A program made the position numbers and the translations under genes. A stretch of DNA of 64,000 nt. Origin: Anaeromicrobium sediminis. GTDB taxonomy: Bacteria > Bacillota > Clostridia > Peptostreptococcales > Thermotaleaceae. Below, one piece after another: positions 10,134 through 18,535 of the stretch. The notes beneath the pieces are model-generated. The model worked only from the letters and a program-made list of their open reading frames with translations, was not told the origin of the DNA and did no database searches. Within the stretch, counting starts at the first letter, position 1. The number at the start of each line of letters is the position of its first letter. The stretch lies in NCBI RefSeq assembly GCF_002270055.1, contig NZ_NIBG01000001.1:408937-472936 (forward strand). Reading direction: 5' to 3'.

Positions 10134-11138
10134 TTACAATACAAATCTTAATAAGTCTTTATATACCATAAAAAGCATCAATCCCATTAACAGTATAAAC
10201 CCTGTGAAATGAATCATACCTTCTTTCTCTGGATCTATGGGCTTACCACTAATTCCCTCAAATAATAAAAATATTATTCTACCTCCATCTAAGGCTGGTA
10301 TAGGTAGTAAATTAACCATTCCTAAGTTTATACTTATTAACGCTGCTAAAGATAATACATTATATATGTTAGTTTTAGCAGCCTCACCTACTATGTGAAT
10401 TATACCTACAGGTCCTACCACATCACTAGATGATGCCTTACCTGCAAATAGTCTACCAAAGAACTTAAACATTTCGTCTATTATAAAAATTATTCTGTCA
10501 AAGCTATACTTAATAGATTTAACAATTGATTTTTCAAACCTAGGTGTTATACCTATTATCCTTCTATTGTCTTCTTTATTTATTACGGGAGTTATATATA
10601 CATGCTCTTTTTTATCATTTCGTTCATATGATATTTTTATGTTATCCTTATTTGACTCCTTTATGTTCTTAACAATTTCATCCCAGGTACCTACCTTTTT
10701 ATCATCTATAGCTAGTATTTTATCTCCAGTTTGAAGACCCGATTTATAAGCTGGTAAATCCTTTGTGGTTTCTCCAATTGTAGTAGTTGGAAATCCTACT
10801 GAATAAAATATTATACTGAATAATATAACAGCCAGTACAAAGTTCATTAGGGGCCCTGCTAATATGACACTAAGTCTTGCCAATAGGGGTTTATTGTTAA
10901 AACTTCTTACGTCAGAAGACTGTTCATCTTCTCCTTCCATTTTAACATATCCTCCTATGGGAAAAATCCTCACTGAGTACCTGGTCTCTGCTCCCTTATA
11001 GCTAAGAATTTTAGGACCCATACCAATTGCAAATTCATGAACCTTTATACCCACAAGTTTAGCCACACTAAAATGTCCAAATTCATGAAAAAGTACTAAC
11101 ATGCCAAAAACCAAACCGGCAACTATGAATGTTTTCAT
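10134..11138 (-). CDS. rseP: Intramembrane site-2 zinc metalloprotease RseP (RasP)
   Basis: Site-2 protease that cleaves transmembrane substrates such as anti-sigma factors and leftover signal peptides. The HEFGH zinc motif is at residues 18 to 22 in the first membrane helix. A PDZ domain follows a second helix (about residues 115 to 190, with G-L-Q-T-G-D). The third zinc ligand motif N-L-L-P-I-P-A-L-D-G-G is near residue 280, followed by a last hydrophobic segment. The 334-residue length is normal for one-PDZ Gram-positive members. It is two bases from the dxr stop codon, and AAAGGAG precedes the ATG. Confidence 0.95.
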   Translation of the reverse strand: MKTFIVAGLVFGMLVLFHEFGHFSVAKLVGIKVHEFAIGMGPKILSYKGAETRYSVRIFPIGGYVKMEGEDEQSSDVRSFNNKPLLARLSVILAGPLMNFVLAVILFSIIFYSVGFPTTTIGETTKDLPAYKSGLQTGDKILAIDDKKVGTWDEIVKNIKESNKDNIKISYERNDKKEHVYITPVINKEDNRRIIGITPRFEKSIVKSIKYSFDRIIFIIDEMFKFFGRLFAGKASSSDVVGPVGIIHIVGEAAKTNIYNVLSLAALISINLGMVNLLPIPALDGGRIIFLLFEGISGKPIDPEKEGMIHFTGFILLMGLMLFMVYKDLLRFVL

Positions 11139-11140
11139 AA

Positions 11141-12295
11141 TTACACTCCTTTAAATTTATTTTTGACAAACTCTCTAGACCATTTGTCAATTTGGATAAT
11201 ATCTTTTACACTAAAATTATATTTAGGATCATGCACTTCTAGCACTTCTTTTATAGTATCGGAGATATCATAAAATTTAATTTTGTCTTGTATATATAAT
11301 TCTACTAATTCTTCATTTGCACCATTTAATACGGCCGGATAACTTCCTCCTTTTTTCAGAGCTTCATATGCCAGCTCTAAGCAAGGAAAAGTTTGTGTAT
11401 CTGCCTTTTCAAAAGTAAGTTGCCCTATTTTATAAAAATCTGTTTTTTCATAGTTATTTTCCATTCTCTCAGGATAAGTTAGTGCATATTGTATTGGCAC
11501 TCTCATGTCAGGATAGCCCATTTGAGATATTATGGAGGAATCCTTATATTCTACCATAGAATGAATTATACTTTGTGGATGTACTACCACTTCTATTTGT
11601 TCTGGCTCCACATCAAATAGCCACTTTGCCTCTATAACTTCCAAGCCCTTATTCATTAAAGTAGCTGAATCAATACTGATTTTTTTACCCATATTCCACT
11701 TAGGATGTTTTAAGGCTTCATTTACTTTTTTATCTTTTACCTCCTGCCTTTTTAATCCTCTAAAGGGACCTCCTGAGGCAGTTAAAATAACCCTATTAAT
11801 ATCTTTGTTCTCATAACCAGAAAGAGATTGGAATATGGCACTATGTTCACTATCTACAGGCAATATTTTAACTTTATTTTTCTTTGCCGCATCCATTACT
11901 ATCTTACCAGCTGTTACTAGGGTTTCTTTGTTAGCTAGTGCTATATCTTTTTTAGCCTCAATGGCCTTCATAGTAGGTACTAGACCTACCATGCCCACTA
12001 CTGATGTTAAAACTACGTGGGCTGACTCTATTGTAGCCACTTCATTTAAACCTTCTATGCCACTGAAAATTTCCACATCCATATGAGAAATTTTTCTTTT
12101 TAATTCTATAGCTTTTTCTTCATCCATAACAGCTACTATTTCTGGATTAAATTCTCTTATTTGCTTTTCTAATAACTCTATATTCTTTCCTGCCGTTAAT
12201 CCAACAACTTTAAATTTTTCTTTGTTGCTTCTAACTACATCTAATGCTTGCGTTCCAATTGAGCCTGTCGAACCTAAAATGCTAATATTTTTCAT
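11141..12295 (-). CDS. dxr: 1-deoxy-D-xylulose 5-phosphate reductoisomerase
   Basis: First committed step of the MEP pathway: NADPH-dependent rearrangement and reduction of DXP to MEP. The Rossmann motif G-S-T-G-S-I-G is at residues 8 to 14, A-N-K-E-T-L-V near 120, the metal-binding V-D-S-E-H-S-A near 146 to 152, the flexible substrate loop with H-P-K-W-N-M-G-K-K near 195, and N-K-G-L-E-V-I-E-A near 213 to 222. At 384 residues it is full length. It is followed by rseP after two bases, and ispG is two genes downstream, so two MEP enzymes flank the protease. Confidence 0.97.
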   Translation of the reverse strand: MKNISILGSTGSIGTQALDVVRSNKEKFKVVGLTAGKNIELLEKQIREFNPEIVAVMDEEKAIELKRKISHMDVEIFSGIEGLNEVATIESAHVVLTSVVGMVGLVPTMKAIEAKKDIALANKETLVTAGKIVMDAAKKNKVKILPVDSEHSAIFQSLSGYENKDINRVILTASGGPFRGLKRQEVKDKKVNEALKHPKWNMGKKISIDSATLMNKGLEVIEAKWLFDVEPEQIEVVVHPQSIIHSMVEYKDSSIISQMGYPDMRVPIQYALTYPERMENNYEKTDFYKIGQLTFEKADTQTFPCLELAYEALKKGGSYPAVLNGANEELVELYIQDKIKFYDISDTIKEVLEVHDPKYNFSVKDIIQIDKWSREFVKNKFKGV

Positions 12296-12423
12296 TAGAT
12301 CATCCTTTCAATTATCTTATGGATTTATTAATGAATATATAACTTAATCTCCTAATACTTTTTAATAGCACTTAGGAAGATTAGTTGATTTTTCTTTTAT
12401 AATACAAACTTATTTTATTAATA

Positions 12424-13209
12424 TTACAGCATAAATGTAACATAATAATAAACTAGTGGTGCTGTAAATAGTATGCTATCAAATCTATCTAATATGCCTC
12501 CATGTCCAGGCATTATTTTTCCATAGTCTTTAATTCCACAATATCTTTTGAACATAGATGCTACCAAGTCACCTATTTGTCCTAATATACTTCCTATTAA
12601 TCCTATTATAGCAAAATGAATCACATATTTAGGTATAAAATAATAAGAATATATAACACTTACTAATACACTTCCAAAAATACCTCCTATAGCACCTTCT
12701 ATTGTTTTTTTAGGGCTAATGTCAGGACATAGTTTATTCTTTCCAAATAAATAACCTGTAAAATATGCACAAGTATCAGTAGCCCATGCTACTATGAAAA
12801 TGAGCCAAATGAATTTATCATAGTTCACATTCTTAGTCATTAAAGCTATATGATTTATTAGAAAAGATACATAAAACAATCCTGTTATAGTAACTAACGT
12901 GTCCATAATAGTAAACTTGCTGTCTAATACCATTTTTATCAAAACAAGAAGTCCCATAGAAAAAAACCATAGGGGTAAGAAATTAACAGGTTCATAACTA
13001 AACATATTTATTATGAATAACAATAAACAACTAATCACACCCACACTCTTTGATGGTTTAATTTTAATGTTATTAAATGCATTAAAAAACTCTATAATTC
13101 CTAGAGTTGACACAATTAGTACACCTATTGTCAATGTGTTGTCTCCTTTAAACACCACATATAGAAGTATTGGAATTGCCACTAACGCTGATATTATCCT
13201 AGTTAACAC
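12424..13209 (-). CDS. cdsA: Phosphatidate cytidylyltransferase CdsA
   Basis: Integral membrane enzyme that makes CDP-diacylglycerol from phosphatidic acid and CTP, the branch point for phospholipids. About seven hydrophobic segments are visible. The PROSITE-type signature is intact near the C-terminus: S-M-F-K-R followed by K-D-Y-G-K, M-P-G-H-G-G and L-D-R. The start is GTG with GGGTGG upstream. The gene follows uppS with a 14-base gap. A 128-base gap separates it from dxr and holds an imperfect hairpin (12345 to 12385) without a clear U-tract. Confidence 0.95.
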   Translation of the reverse strand: MLTRIISALVAIPILLYVVFKGDNTLTIGVLIVSTLGIIEFFNAFNNIKIKPSKSVGVISCLLLFIINMFSYEPVNFLPLWFFSMGLLVLIKMVLDSKFTIMDTLVTITGLFYVSFLINHIALMTKNVNYDKFIWLIFIVAWATDTCAYFTGYLFGKNKLCPDISPKKTIEGAIGGIFGSVLVSVIYSYYFIPKYVIHFAIIGLIGSILGQIGDLVASMFKRYCGIKDYGKIMPGHGGILDRFDSILFTAPLVYYYVTFML

Positions 13210-13223
13210 AATTTACACCACCC

Positions 13224-13985
13224 TTATTTAAGACCTCCGAATCTCCTATGTCTCATTTGATAATCTTTAATAGCCGTATATAGATGCTTTTTATTAAAAT
13301 CGGGCCAATATATATTAGAAAACCAAAATTCTGCATATGCAAGTTGCCATAAAAGAAAATTGCTGGTTCTCAATTCGCCGCTTGGTCTTATTAACAAATC
13401 CGGGTCAGGTGAGTCGCCTGTATCTAAATATGTAGAAAATTTTTCTTCATCTATATTTTCTATACATATATTCCCTTCTATATTTTCTTTACATATATTT
13501 CTCACAGCCCTTATAATCTCATCTCGTCCACCATAATTTAGAGCAATATTAACTGTAAGCCCCTTATTATTTTTTGTTAAGTCTACTGCTTTCCCAATTT
13601 GTGATATGGCTTCTTCAGGCAGTTGGCCTATATTACCAATGGTTCTAATTCTCACATTGTTTTTATGCAATTCCTTTACTTCTTTTTGCAAATAATAAAC
13701 TAATAGTTTCATTAAAGCTGAAACTTCTTCCTTTGGTCTTTTCCAATTTTCTGTTGAAAAAGCATACAAAGTTAAAAAACCGATTTTCAATTCTGATGAA
13801 GCCTTTATAACTTCTCTTAGTGCTTCAATTCCTGCTTTATGGCCTGCAGTTCTAGGTAAGCCTCTTTTTTTAGCCCATCTGCCGTTTCCATCCATGATAA
13901 TGGCAATATGCCTCGGAAGATTTTCCATATCCAATTGGATAGTTTCTTCTTCCTTAGAAGCAAATATTTTTTTTATCGTCTTCAT
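13224..13985 (-). CDS. uppS: Isoprenyl transferase, undecaprenyl diphosphate synthase type
   Basis: Cis-prenyltransferase that extends farnesyl diphosphate with isopentenyl diphosphate to the C55 lipid carrier for cell wall synthesis. The family motif M-D-G-N-G-R-W-A is at residues 31 to 38, with the catalytic Asp at 32. G-H-K-A-G follows at 48, the F-S-T-E-N-W-K-R-P segment near 85, N-Y-G-G-R-D-E near 180, and the C-terminal R-P-S-G-E-L-R-T-S-N-F-L-L-W-Q-L stretch near 205 to 220. At 253 residues it is the expected size. An AGGAGATG site precedes the ATG. A 12-bp hairpin lies just upstream. Confidence 0.96.
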   Translation of the reverse strand: MKTIKKIFASKEEETIQLDMENLPRHIAIIMDGNGRWAKKRGLPRTAGHKAGIEALREVIKASSELKIGFLTLYAFSTENWKRPKEEVSALMKLLVYYLQKEVKELHKNNVRIRTIGNIGQLPEEAISQIGKAVDLTKNNKGLTVNIALNYGGRDEIIRAVRNICKENIEGNICIENIDEEKFSTYLDTGDSPDPDLLIRPSGELRTSNFLLWQLAYAEFWFSNIYWPDFNKKHLYTAIKDYQMRHRRFGGLK

Positions 13986-14009
13986 AAATCACATCTCCTG
14001 ATTTAATAA

Positions 14010-14039
14010 TTTTTAACCCCCAATATAGGGGGTTAAAAA
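14010..14039 (-). other. Perfect 12-bp inverted repeat between orf62 and uppS
   Basis: TTTTTAACCCCC pairs perfectly with GGGGGTTAAAAA around the loop AATATA. On the minus strand the hairpin covers the stop codon of the 62-residue ORF and ends about 25 bases before uppS. There is no uninterrupted U-tract after the GC part, only the U/A arms of the stem. A full terminator is therefore uncertain, and an mRNA processing or stability element is equally possible. Confidence 0.6.
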
Positions 14040-14221
14040 TAACTAACTATTAATTCAATTATATTATTTTCATTTTTTATATTAATAACTCTACTTTCTC
14101 CTATTCTATCTTTAACTTTCGGAGAAAAAGTTTCATTAATACAATATTTTAATTTCTTACCTTCAAGAATTTTAACAGCTTCTTCTAATTGAAATCCTAA
14201 AAGCATTTGGAGATTATCCAA
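14033..14221 (-). CDS. Small protein with PASTA-like pattern, between frr and uppS
   Basis: 62 residues, not assigned to a characterised family. The layout is a hydrophobic strand (L-L-G-F), a helix starting L-E-E-A-V-K-I-L, then two strands ending in I-I-E-L-I-V-S-Y-F. That is the order seen in a single PASTA repeat (G-x-x-x-x-E-A-x-x-x-L-x-x-x-x-L), but the length and context differ from PASTA kinases and PBPs. The gene starts three bases after the frr stop codon and is therefore surely co-transcribed. The last codons sit in the arm of a 12-bp hairpin. The coding call is supported by position and regular codon use, and function is unknown. Confidence 0.65.
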   Translation of the reverse strand: MDNLQMLLGFQLEEAVKILEGKKLKYCINETFSPKVKDRIGESRVINIKNENNIIELIVSYF

Positions 14222-14224
14222 TTA

Positions 14225-14782
14225 TTATACCTCCATCATTTCCTTTTCTTTCTTCTTTAATAATTCATCAATAACATCTATATATTTATTAGTTAGCTTT
14301 TGCACTTCCTCTTCTGCACCCTTTAAATCGTCTTCTGTTATTTCTCCATTTTTCTGTAATTTCTTTAATTTATCATTTGCATCTCTACGTTCATTTCTAA
14401 TTGCTACCTTAGAACCCTCAGCAGTCTTTTTAACTAACTTTATAAGATCTTTTCTTCTTTCTTCTGTTAATTGAGGAATTGCCAATCTAATTATCTTTCC
14501 ATCATTTGAAGGGTTTAGTCCTAACTCAGATTGAGTTATGGATTTTTCAATGCTTGATATAGCAGTTTGGTCATATGGTTGAATAACTAACATTCTAGGT
14601 TCTGGAGCAGATACATTAGCAATTTGCTTAAGAGGTGTACTTGAACCATAATAGTCAACCATTATTTTGTCTAATAAAGCTGGATTAGCTCTTCCTGCAC
14701 GCATTGCATTTAAGTCTTCTTTGTATACTCTTATTGTCTTTTGCATTTTTTCTTCTAATTCCTTATGAATTCCTAATATCAT
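14225..14782 (-). CDS. frr: Ribosome recycling factor
   Basis: Splits post-termination ribosomes together with EF-G. The 185 residues have the three-helix bundle signature: [11 protein letters not shown] near residues 27 to 37, Y-Y-G-x-x-T-P-L-x-Q-I-A-N near 45 to 57, and the C-terminal helix [11 protein letters not shown] near 130. Two ATGs are available. AAAGGAGG directly touches the first (14788) and is seven bases from the second (14782), which is chosen. The gene follows pyrH after 13 bases in the standard Firmicute order. Confidence 0.97.
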   Translation of the reverse strand: MILGIHKELEEKMQKTIRVYKEDLNAMRAGRANPALLDKIMVDYYGSSTPLKQIANVSAPEPRMLVIQPYDQTAISSIEKSITQSELGLNPSNDGKIIRLAIPQLTEERRKDLIKLVKKTAEGSKVAIRNERRDANDKLKKLQKNGEITEDDLKGAEEEVQKLTNKYIDVIDELLKKKEKEMMEV

Positions 14783-14795
14783 GTTCATTCCTCCT

Positions 14796-15670
<875 letters not shown>

Positions 15671-15700
15671 AAAAGGAGAACACTATTTGTGTTCTCCATC
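15671..15700 (-). terminator. Intrinsic terminator of rpsB-tsf
   Basis: On the minus strand a perfect 9-bp stem (GGAGAACAC with GTGTTCTCC, five-base loop) is followed directly by TTTTT. It lies 16 bases after the tsf stop codon, a textbook factor-independent terminator. Confidence 0.92.
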
Positions 15701-15712
15701 TTAAGTTTTTAA

Positions 15713-16360
15713 TTACTTATTTATTTGTTTTGCAACCTCTTCAGCAAAGTTTTCTTCTTTTTTCTCTAAACCTTCTCCAACTTCAAATCTTGCAAATCTT
15801 CTAATAGATAAGTTTTCACCTATTTTTGCAATTTTAGCAGTTAATAACTCTCCAACAGTTACGTCAGAGTCTTTAATAAACGGTTGTTCTAATAAGCATA
15901 TTTCTTTGTAATGCTTTTCAATTCTTCCTTCAACCATCTTATCTACGATCTTTTCAGGTTTACCTTCATTTAAAGCTTGGTTTCTTAATATTTCTTTTTC
16001 TTTTTCAAGTTCTCCTTGAGGTACTTCTTCTCTTGATATGTATTGTGGATTTGATGCTGCAATTTGCATAGCTACATCTTTAACAAATTGCTTGAATTCG
16101 TCATTTTTAGCAACGAAGTCAGTTTCACTGTTTACTTCTACTAATACTCCGATTCTTCCTCCATGGATGTAAGATTCTACAATACCTTCAGAAGCTAATC
16201 TTCCAGCTTTCTTAGCTGCTTTAGCTAATCCCTTTTCTCTTAGAAGTTCTACTGCTCTCTCCATGTCACCGTCTGCTTCTATTAAAGTCTTTTTGCAATC
16301 CATCATTCCAGCACCAGTGCTAACTCTTAATTCTTTTATCATAGCTGCCGTAATAGCCAT
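15713..16360 (-). CDS. tsf: Elongation factor Ts, short form
   Basis: Guanine nucleotide exchange factor for EF-Tu. The N-terminal UBA-like domain has L-R[14 protein letters not shown] (residues about 10 to 25), and the core carries the EF-Tu-contacting T-D-F-V-A-K-N motif near residue 80. At 215 residues it is much shorter than the roughly 290 of Bacillus or E. coli. It therefore belongs to the compact class lacking part of the dimerisation core, a known natural variant and not a truncation. GGAGG precedes the ATG. It is separated from rpsB by 81 bases that contain a hairpin. Confidence 0.96.
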   Translation of the reverse strand: MAITAAMIKELRVSTGAGMMDCKKTLIEADGDMERAVELLREKGLAKAAKKAGRLASEGIVESYIHGGRIGVLVEVNSETDFVAKNDEFKQFVKDVAMQIAASNPQYISREEVPQGELEKEKEILRNQALNEGKPEKIVDKMVEGRIEKHYKEICLLEQPFIKDSDVTVGELLTAKIAKIGENLSIRRFARFEVGEGLEKKEENFAEEVAKQINK

Positions 16361-16384
16361 TTTAAACTCCTCCTTGTCATATAG

Positions 16385-16431
16385 AAAAAGGTAAGAGAAG
16401 TAAGGAATAAATCCTTTCTTTACCCTTACCC
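16385..16431 (-). other. Long imperfect hairpin with U-tract between rpsB and tsf
   Basis: On the minus strand GGTAAG...AAGAAAGGA pairs with TCCTTACTT...CTTACC, with a small internal bulge, and is followed by TTTTTC. This is terminator-like, but tsf follows 25 bases later. It is best read as a partial terminator or attenuator that lowers tsf relative to rpsB, or as a processing site. Confidence 0.55.
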
Positions 16432-16441
16432 ATTTATTATA

Positions 16442-17140
16442 TTATTCTTCGATTTGTTCCCCTTGCTTTCCTTCTATAATAGCATCTGCAACTTTAGCAG
16501 CTATTAATTTAACAGCTCTTATTGCATCGTCATTAGCAGGAATTACATAATCTACTTCATCAGGGTCGCAGTTGGTATCTACAATACCTACTACTGGAAT
16601 TCCTAATCTTTGAGCTTCCTTAACAGCAATTCTCTCTTTTCTTGGATCTACTACGAAAATCACTCCTGGAAGTTCATTCATATCTTTAATTCCACCTAAG
16701 AATTTCTCTAACTTTTCTTGCTCATGCTTTAACTTAATTACTTCTTTCTTAGGAAGAACGTCAAATTTACCTTCTTCTTCCATCTTAGTTAACTCATGTA
16801 AACGATCAATTCTCTTTCTGATTGTTTTAAAGTTAGTTAACATTCCACCTAACCATCTTTGGTTTACATAGAACATTCCAGATCTCTTAGCTTCTTGTTC
16901 AATAGCCTCTTGTGCTTGTTTCTTAGTTCCTACAAATAATACCTTCTCATTATTTGTTGCAACCTCTTTAACGAAATTGTATGCTTCTTCAACCTTCTTT
17001 ACAGTTTTTTGTAAGTCTATGATATAGATACCATTTCTTTCTGTAAAGATGTATGGAGCCATCTTAGGATTCCATCTTCTTGTTTGGTGTCCAAAATGTA
17101 CACCTGCTTCTAATAATTGTTTCATTGAAATTACTGACAT
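16442..17140 (-). CDS. rpsB: 30S ribosomal protein S2
   Basis: Small-subunit protein S2. [19 protein letters not shown] near the N-terminus (about residues 9 to 27) is the family signature. The coiled-coil insertion (about 105 to 155) and the C-terminal P-G[10 protein letters not shown] and [13 protein letters not shown] segments follow. The length of 232 residues is normal. The frame is open from a GTG at 17149, but GGGAGGTG overlaps it and is well placed for the ATG at 17140. It is the first gene of its operon and has a clear promoter about 110 bases upstream. Confidence 0.97.
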   Translation of the reverse strand: MSVISMKQLLEAGVHFGHQTRRWNPKMAPYIFTERNGIYIIDLQKTVKKVEEAYNFVKEVATNNEKVLFVGTKKQAQEAIEQEAKRSGMFYVNQRWLGGMLTNFKTIRKRIDRLHELTKMEEEGKFDVLPKKEVIKLKHEQEKLEKFLGGIKDMNELPGVIFVVDPRKERIAVKEAQRLGIPVVGIVDTNCDPDEVDYVIPANDDAIRAVKLIAAKVADAIIEGKQGEQIEE

Positions 17141-17248
17141 TAGTTGCACCTCCCTGGTTTTTTTCCCTCCACTTTGGTCATCTTTTCAAGCACCCTTCAT
17201 AGGGACCAACTTTAAAATCTCAAAGTGTGTGTCATAATTACCTTATGT

Positions 17249-17277
17249 AGTATAACACGTACATAGGCCTTTTGCAA
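17249..17277 (-). promoter_or_regulatory. Sigma-A promoter of rpsB-tsf
   Basis: Minus strand -35 TTGCAA (17272 to 17277) and -10 TATACT (17249 to 17254) are separated by exactly 17 bases. Each hexamer differs from consensus at one position. The predicted start near 17242 gives an untranslated leader of about 100 bases before rpsB. Confidence 0.85.
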
Positions 17278-17337
17278 TAACTTTTTTAAATTTATTTCAA
17301 TACATAGGTATTATTTCCATATTTATAATTCTTATTC

Positions 17338-17784
17338 TTATTTTTTAACTATAATTTTCTCAATTATTTCATCAATAGACGCATTTATTTTCATTTCATA
17401 TACTCCCCACCTTAACTTTTCTTCTAAGTTTTTATCATTTATCTTTCTCAAGAAAAGTTTAGTAGATTGTATTACATTGTGGCTTTTTAGTATTTCCCCT
17501 ATCTCTTCACTAGTGGAACCTTTAGGAATAACAACTTTTATTAATTCTTTTTCATTTTTTTTTTTCATAACAGGTTCTTCTTTCTTAACTTCCTTGTTAT
17601 ATATATCTTTTTTTACAAAGTGATCTTTAGGATCTACCATTCCCATTTGTTTTGCCTTTGTTTTAATATACTCATCATTTATTTCTTCTTGAAAGAATTC
17701 TTTACTAATAATATTAAACGTAGAACAAATTATAAATCCTATTCCAATTCCCATAAGCAATGTTGTCTTTAATTTCCTTTTCAA
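17338..17784 (-). CDS. MltG/YceG-like domain protein, short, membrane-anchored
   Basis: 148 residues: one N-terminal membrane helix (about residues 9 to 28), a charged linker, then a small module with I-P-K-G-S-T-S-E-E-I-G near residue 91. The pattern ends W-G-V-Y-E-M-K and resembles the LysM-like N-terminal part of endolytic transglycosylase MltG. The catalytic MltG domain, with its E-x-x-x-x-x-E and N-T-Y motifs, is absent, so this is not a transglycosylase. It starts with TTG after AGAGGTG and is the last gene before rpsB. It may be a cell-wall-associated accessory of the flagellar operon, but its role is unknown. Confidence 0.7.
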   Translation of the reverse strand: MKRKLKTTLLMGIGIGFIICSTFNIISKEFFQEEINDEYIKTKAKQMGMVDPKDHFVKKDIYNKEVKKEEPVMKKKNEKELIKVVIPKGSTSEEIGEILKSHNVIQSTKLFLRKINDKNLEEKLRWGVYEMKINASIDEIIEKIIVKK

Positions 17785-17788
17785 AGAA

Positions 17789-18217
17789 TCACCTCTTTTT
17801 TAAATTGCATATAAGTTGTACCTCACCGATTCCCTTATTCAATTGTTTTGCTATTTGGGATATGGAGTAACCATTTTTATATAATCTAACTATTTCTTCA
17901 TTCATTCTATCTTTGTTTATTACCTCTTGATTTATATTTTTTTCTTGTACCTTTAATTCATTTCCTTTTTCCTTTTTATTTTTACTATTTAGATTGTCTA
18001 CCTTCATATCTATGAGTTCTATACATTCCTCAATATACTCTAGTTTCCCATCTACCTTTTTTATAATCTCTTTATCCTTTTCCTTATGAATTTCATATTC
18101 CATATTTCCTAAAGAAAAGTCCTCTGACACTTCTTCCTCTCTTCCATCTTTAAGGAAAGAAAGGGTTGCTACTATTACAAATAAGACACCTATTACTAAT
18201 ATAATATAATTTAACAT
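17789..18217 (-). CDS. DUF6115-type membrane protein in the SwrB position
   Basis: 142 residues: an N-terminal membrane helix (about residues 3 to 20), a charged coiled-coil-like stretch (about 35 to 110), and a C-terminal helix-turn-helix-like module with I-V-R-L-Y-K-N-G-Y-S-I-S-Q-I-A. The architecture matches the DUF6115 group. The place between the sigD region and rpsB is that of Bacillus subtilis swrB, a positive regulator of flagellar export assembly. Orthology is suggested by synteny and topology, not by strong sequence identity. It is four bases from the MltG-like gene. Confidence 0.65.
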   Translation of the reverse strand: MLNYIILVIGVLFVIVATLSFLKDGREEEVSEDFSLGNMEYEIHKEKDKEIIKKVDGKLEYIEECIELIDMKVDNLNSKNKKEKGNELKVQEKNINQEVINKDRMNEEIVRLYKNGYSISQIAKQLNKGIGEVQLICNLKKR

Positions 18218-18228
18218 TTCATCCCTAC

Positions 18229-18252
18229 TTTATATCTTTATATCTTTATATC
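18229..18252. repeat. Triple tandem repeat of TTTATATC at the end of orf94
   Basis: Three perfect 8-base units run head to tail across the stop codon of the 94-residue ORF (stop at 18238 to 18240) and into the short spacer before the DUF6115 gene. Because 8 is not a multiple of 3, gain or loss of a unit would change the C-terminus of orf94 and its distance to the next gene. Confidence 0.85.
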
Positions 18253-18522
18253 TAGATTAGATCCTATATCATCTTTTTTCTTTTTTTCTTTTTCCCTTTT
18301 CTTTTTCTTTCTTCCCTTTTCCTTGTCATTATTTTTTATGTGAGCATCATCTTTTCTTTCTGATTTATTTATTTTTTTTGTCTTTATCTCTGTTTTTTTT
18401 TGTTCTTCTTGTGCCATATAACTTGCATCTAATGTAAATTTATTAACTTCAGTTTGTCTATTTTTTGCTACTTCTTGACTTTTAAAATAATTATTTTGAA
18501 AATCTAGCGGCCTAATATACAT
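18238..18522 (-). CDS. Lysine-rich small protein in the flagellar operon
   Basis: 94 residues, function unknown. The first third is ordinary (MYIRPLDFQNNYFKSQEV); from about residue 40 it becomes extremely basic and charged, with long runs of K, R, D and E, and is predicted disordered. No membrane segment is visible. The N-terminal R-P-L-D/E-x-Q motif recurs, from memory, in small clostridial proteins at this place in the fla/che operon. The start follows GGTGAAATT and lies 13 bases after fapA. The C-terminus and stop fall within an 8-base tandem repeat. Confidence 0.6.
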   Translation of the reverse strand: MYIRPLDFQNNYFKSQEVAKNRQTEVNKFTLDASYMAQEEQKKTEIKTKKINKSERKDDAHIKNNDKEKGRKKKKREKEKKKKDDIGSNLDIKI

Positions 18523-18535
18523 AATTTCACCATCC

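Noticed and set aside
12345-12385. Terminator between cdsA and dxr
   Set aside because: AATCTCCTAA...TTAGGAAGATT pairs imperfectly and has no U-tract on the minus strand. The genes are probably co-transcribed.
15713-16360. EF-Ts taken for a truncated gene because it is about 75 residues short
   Set aside because: The compact form of EF-Ts is common in Clostridia and some other bacteria. All conserved N-terminal and core motifs are intact.
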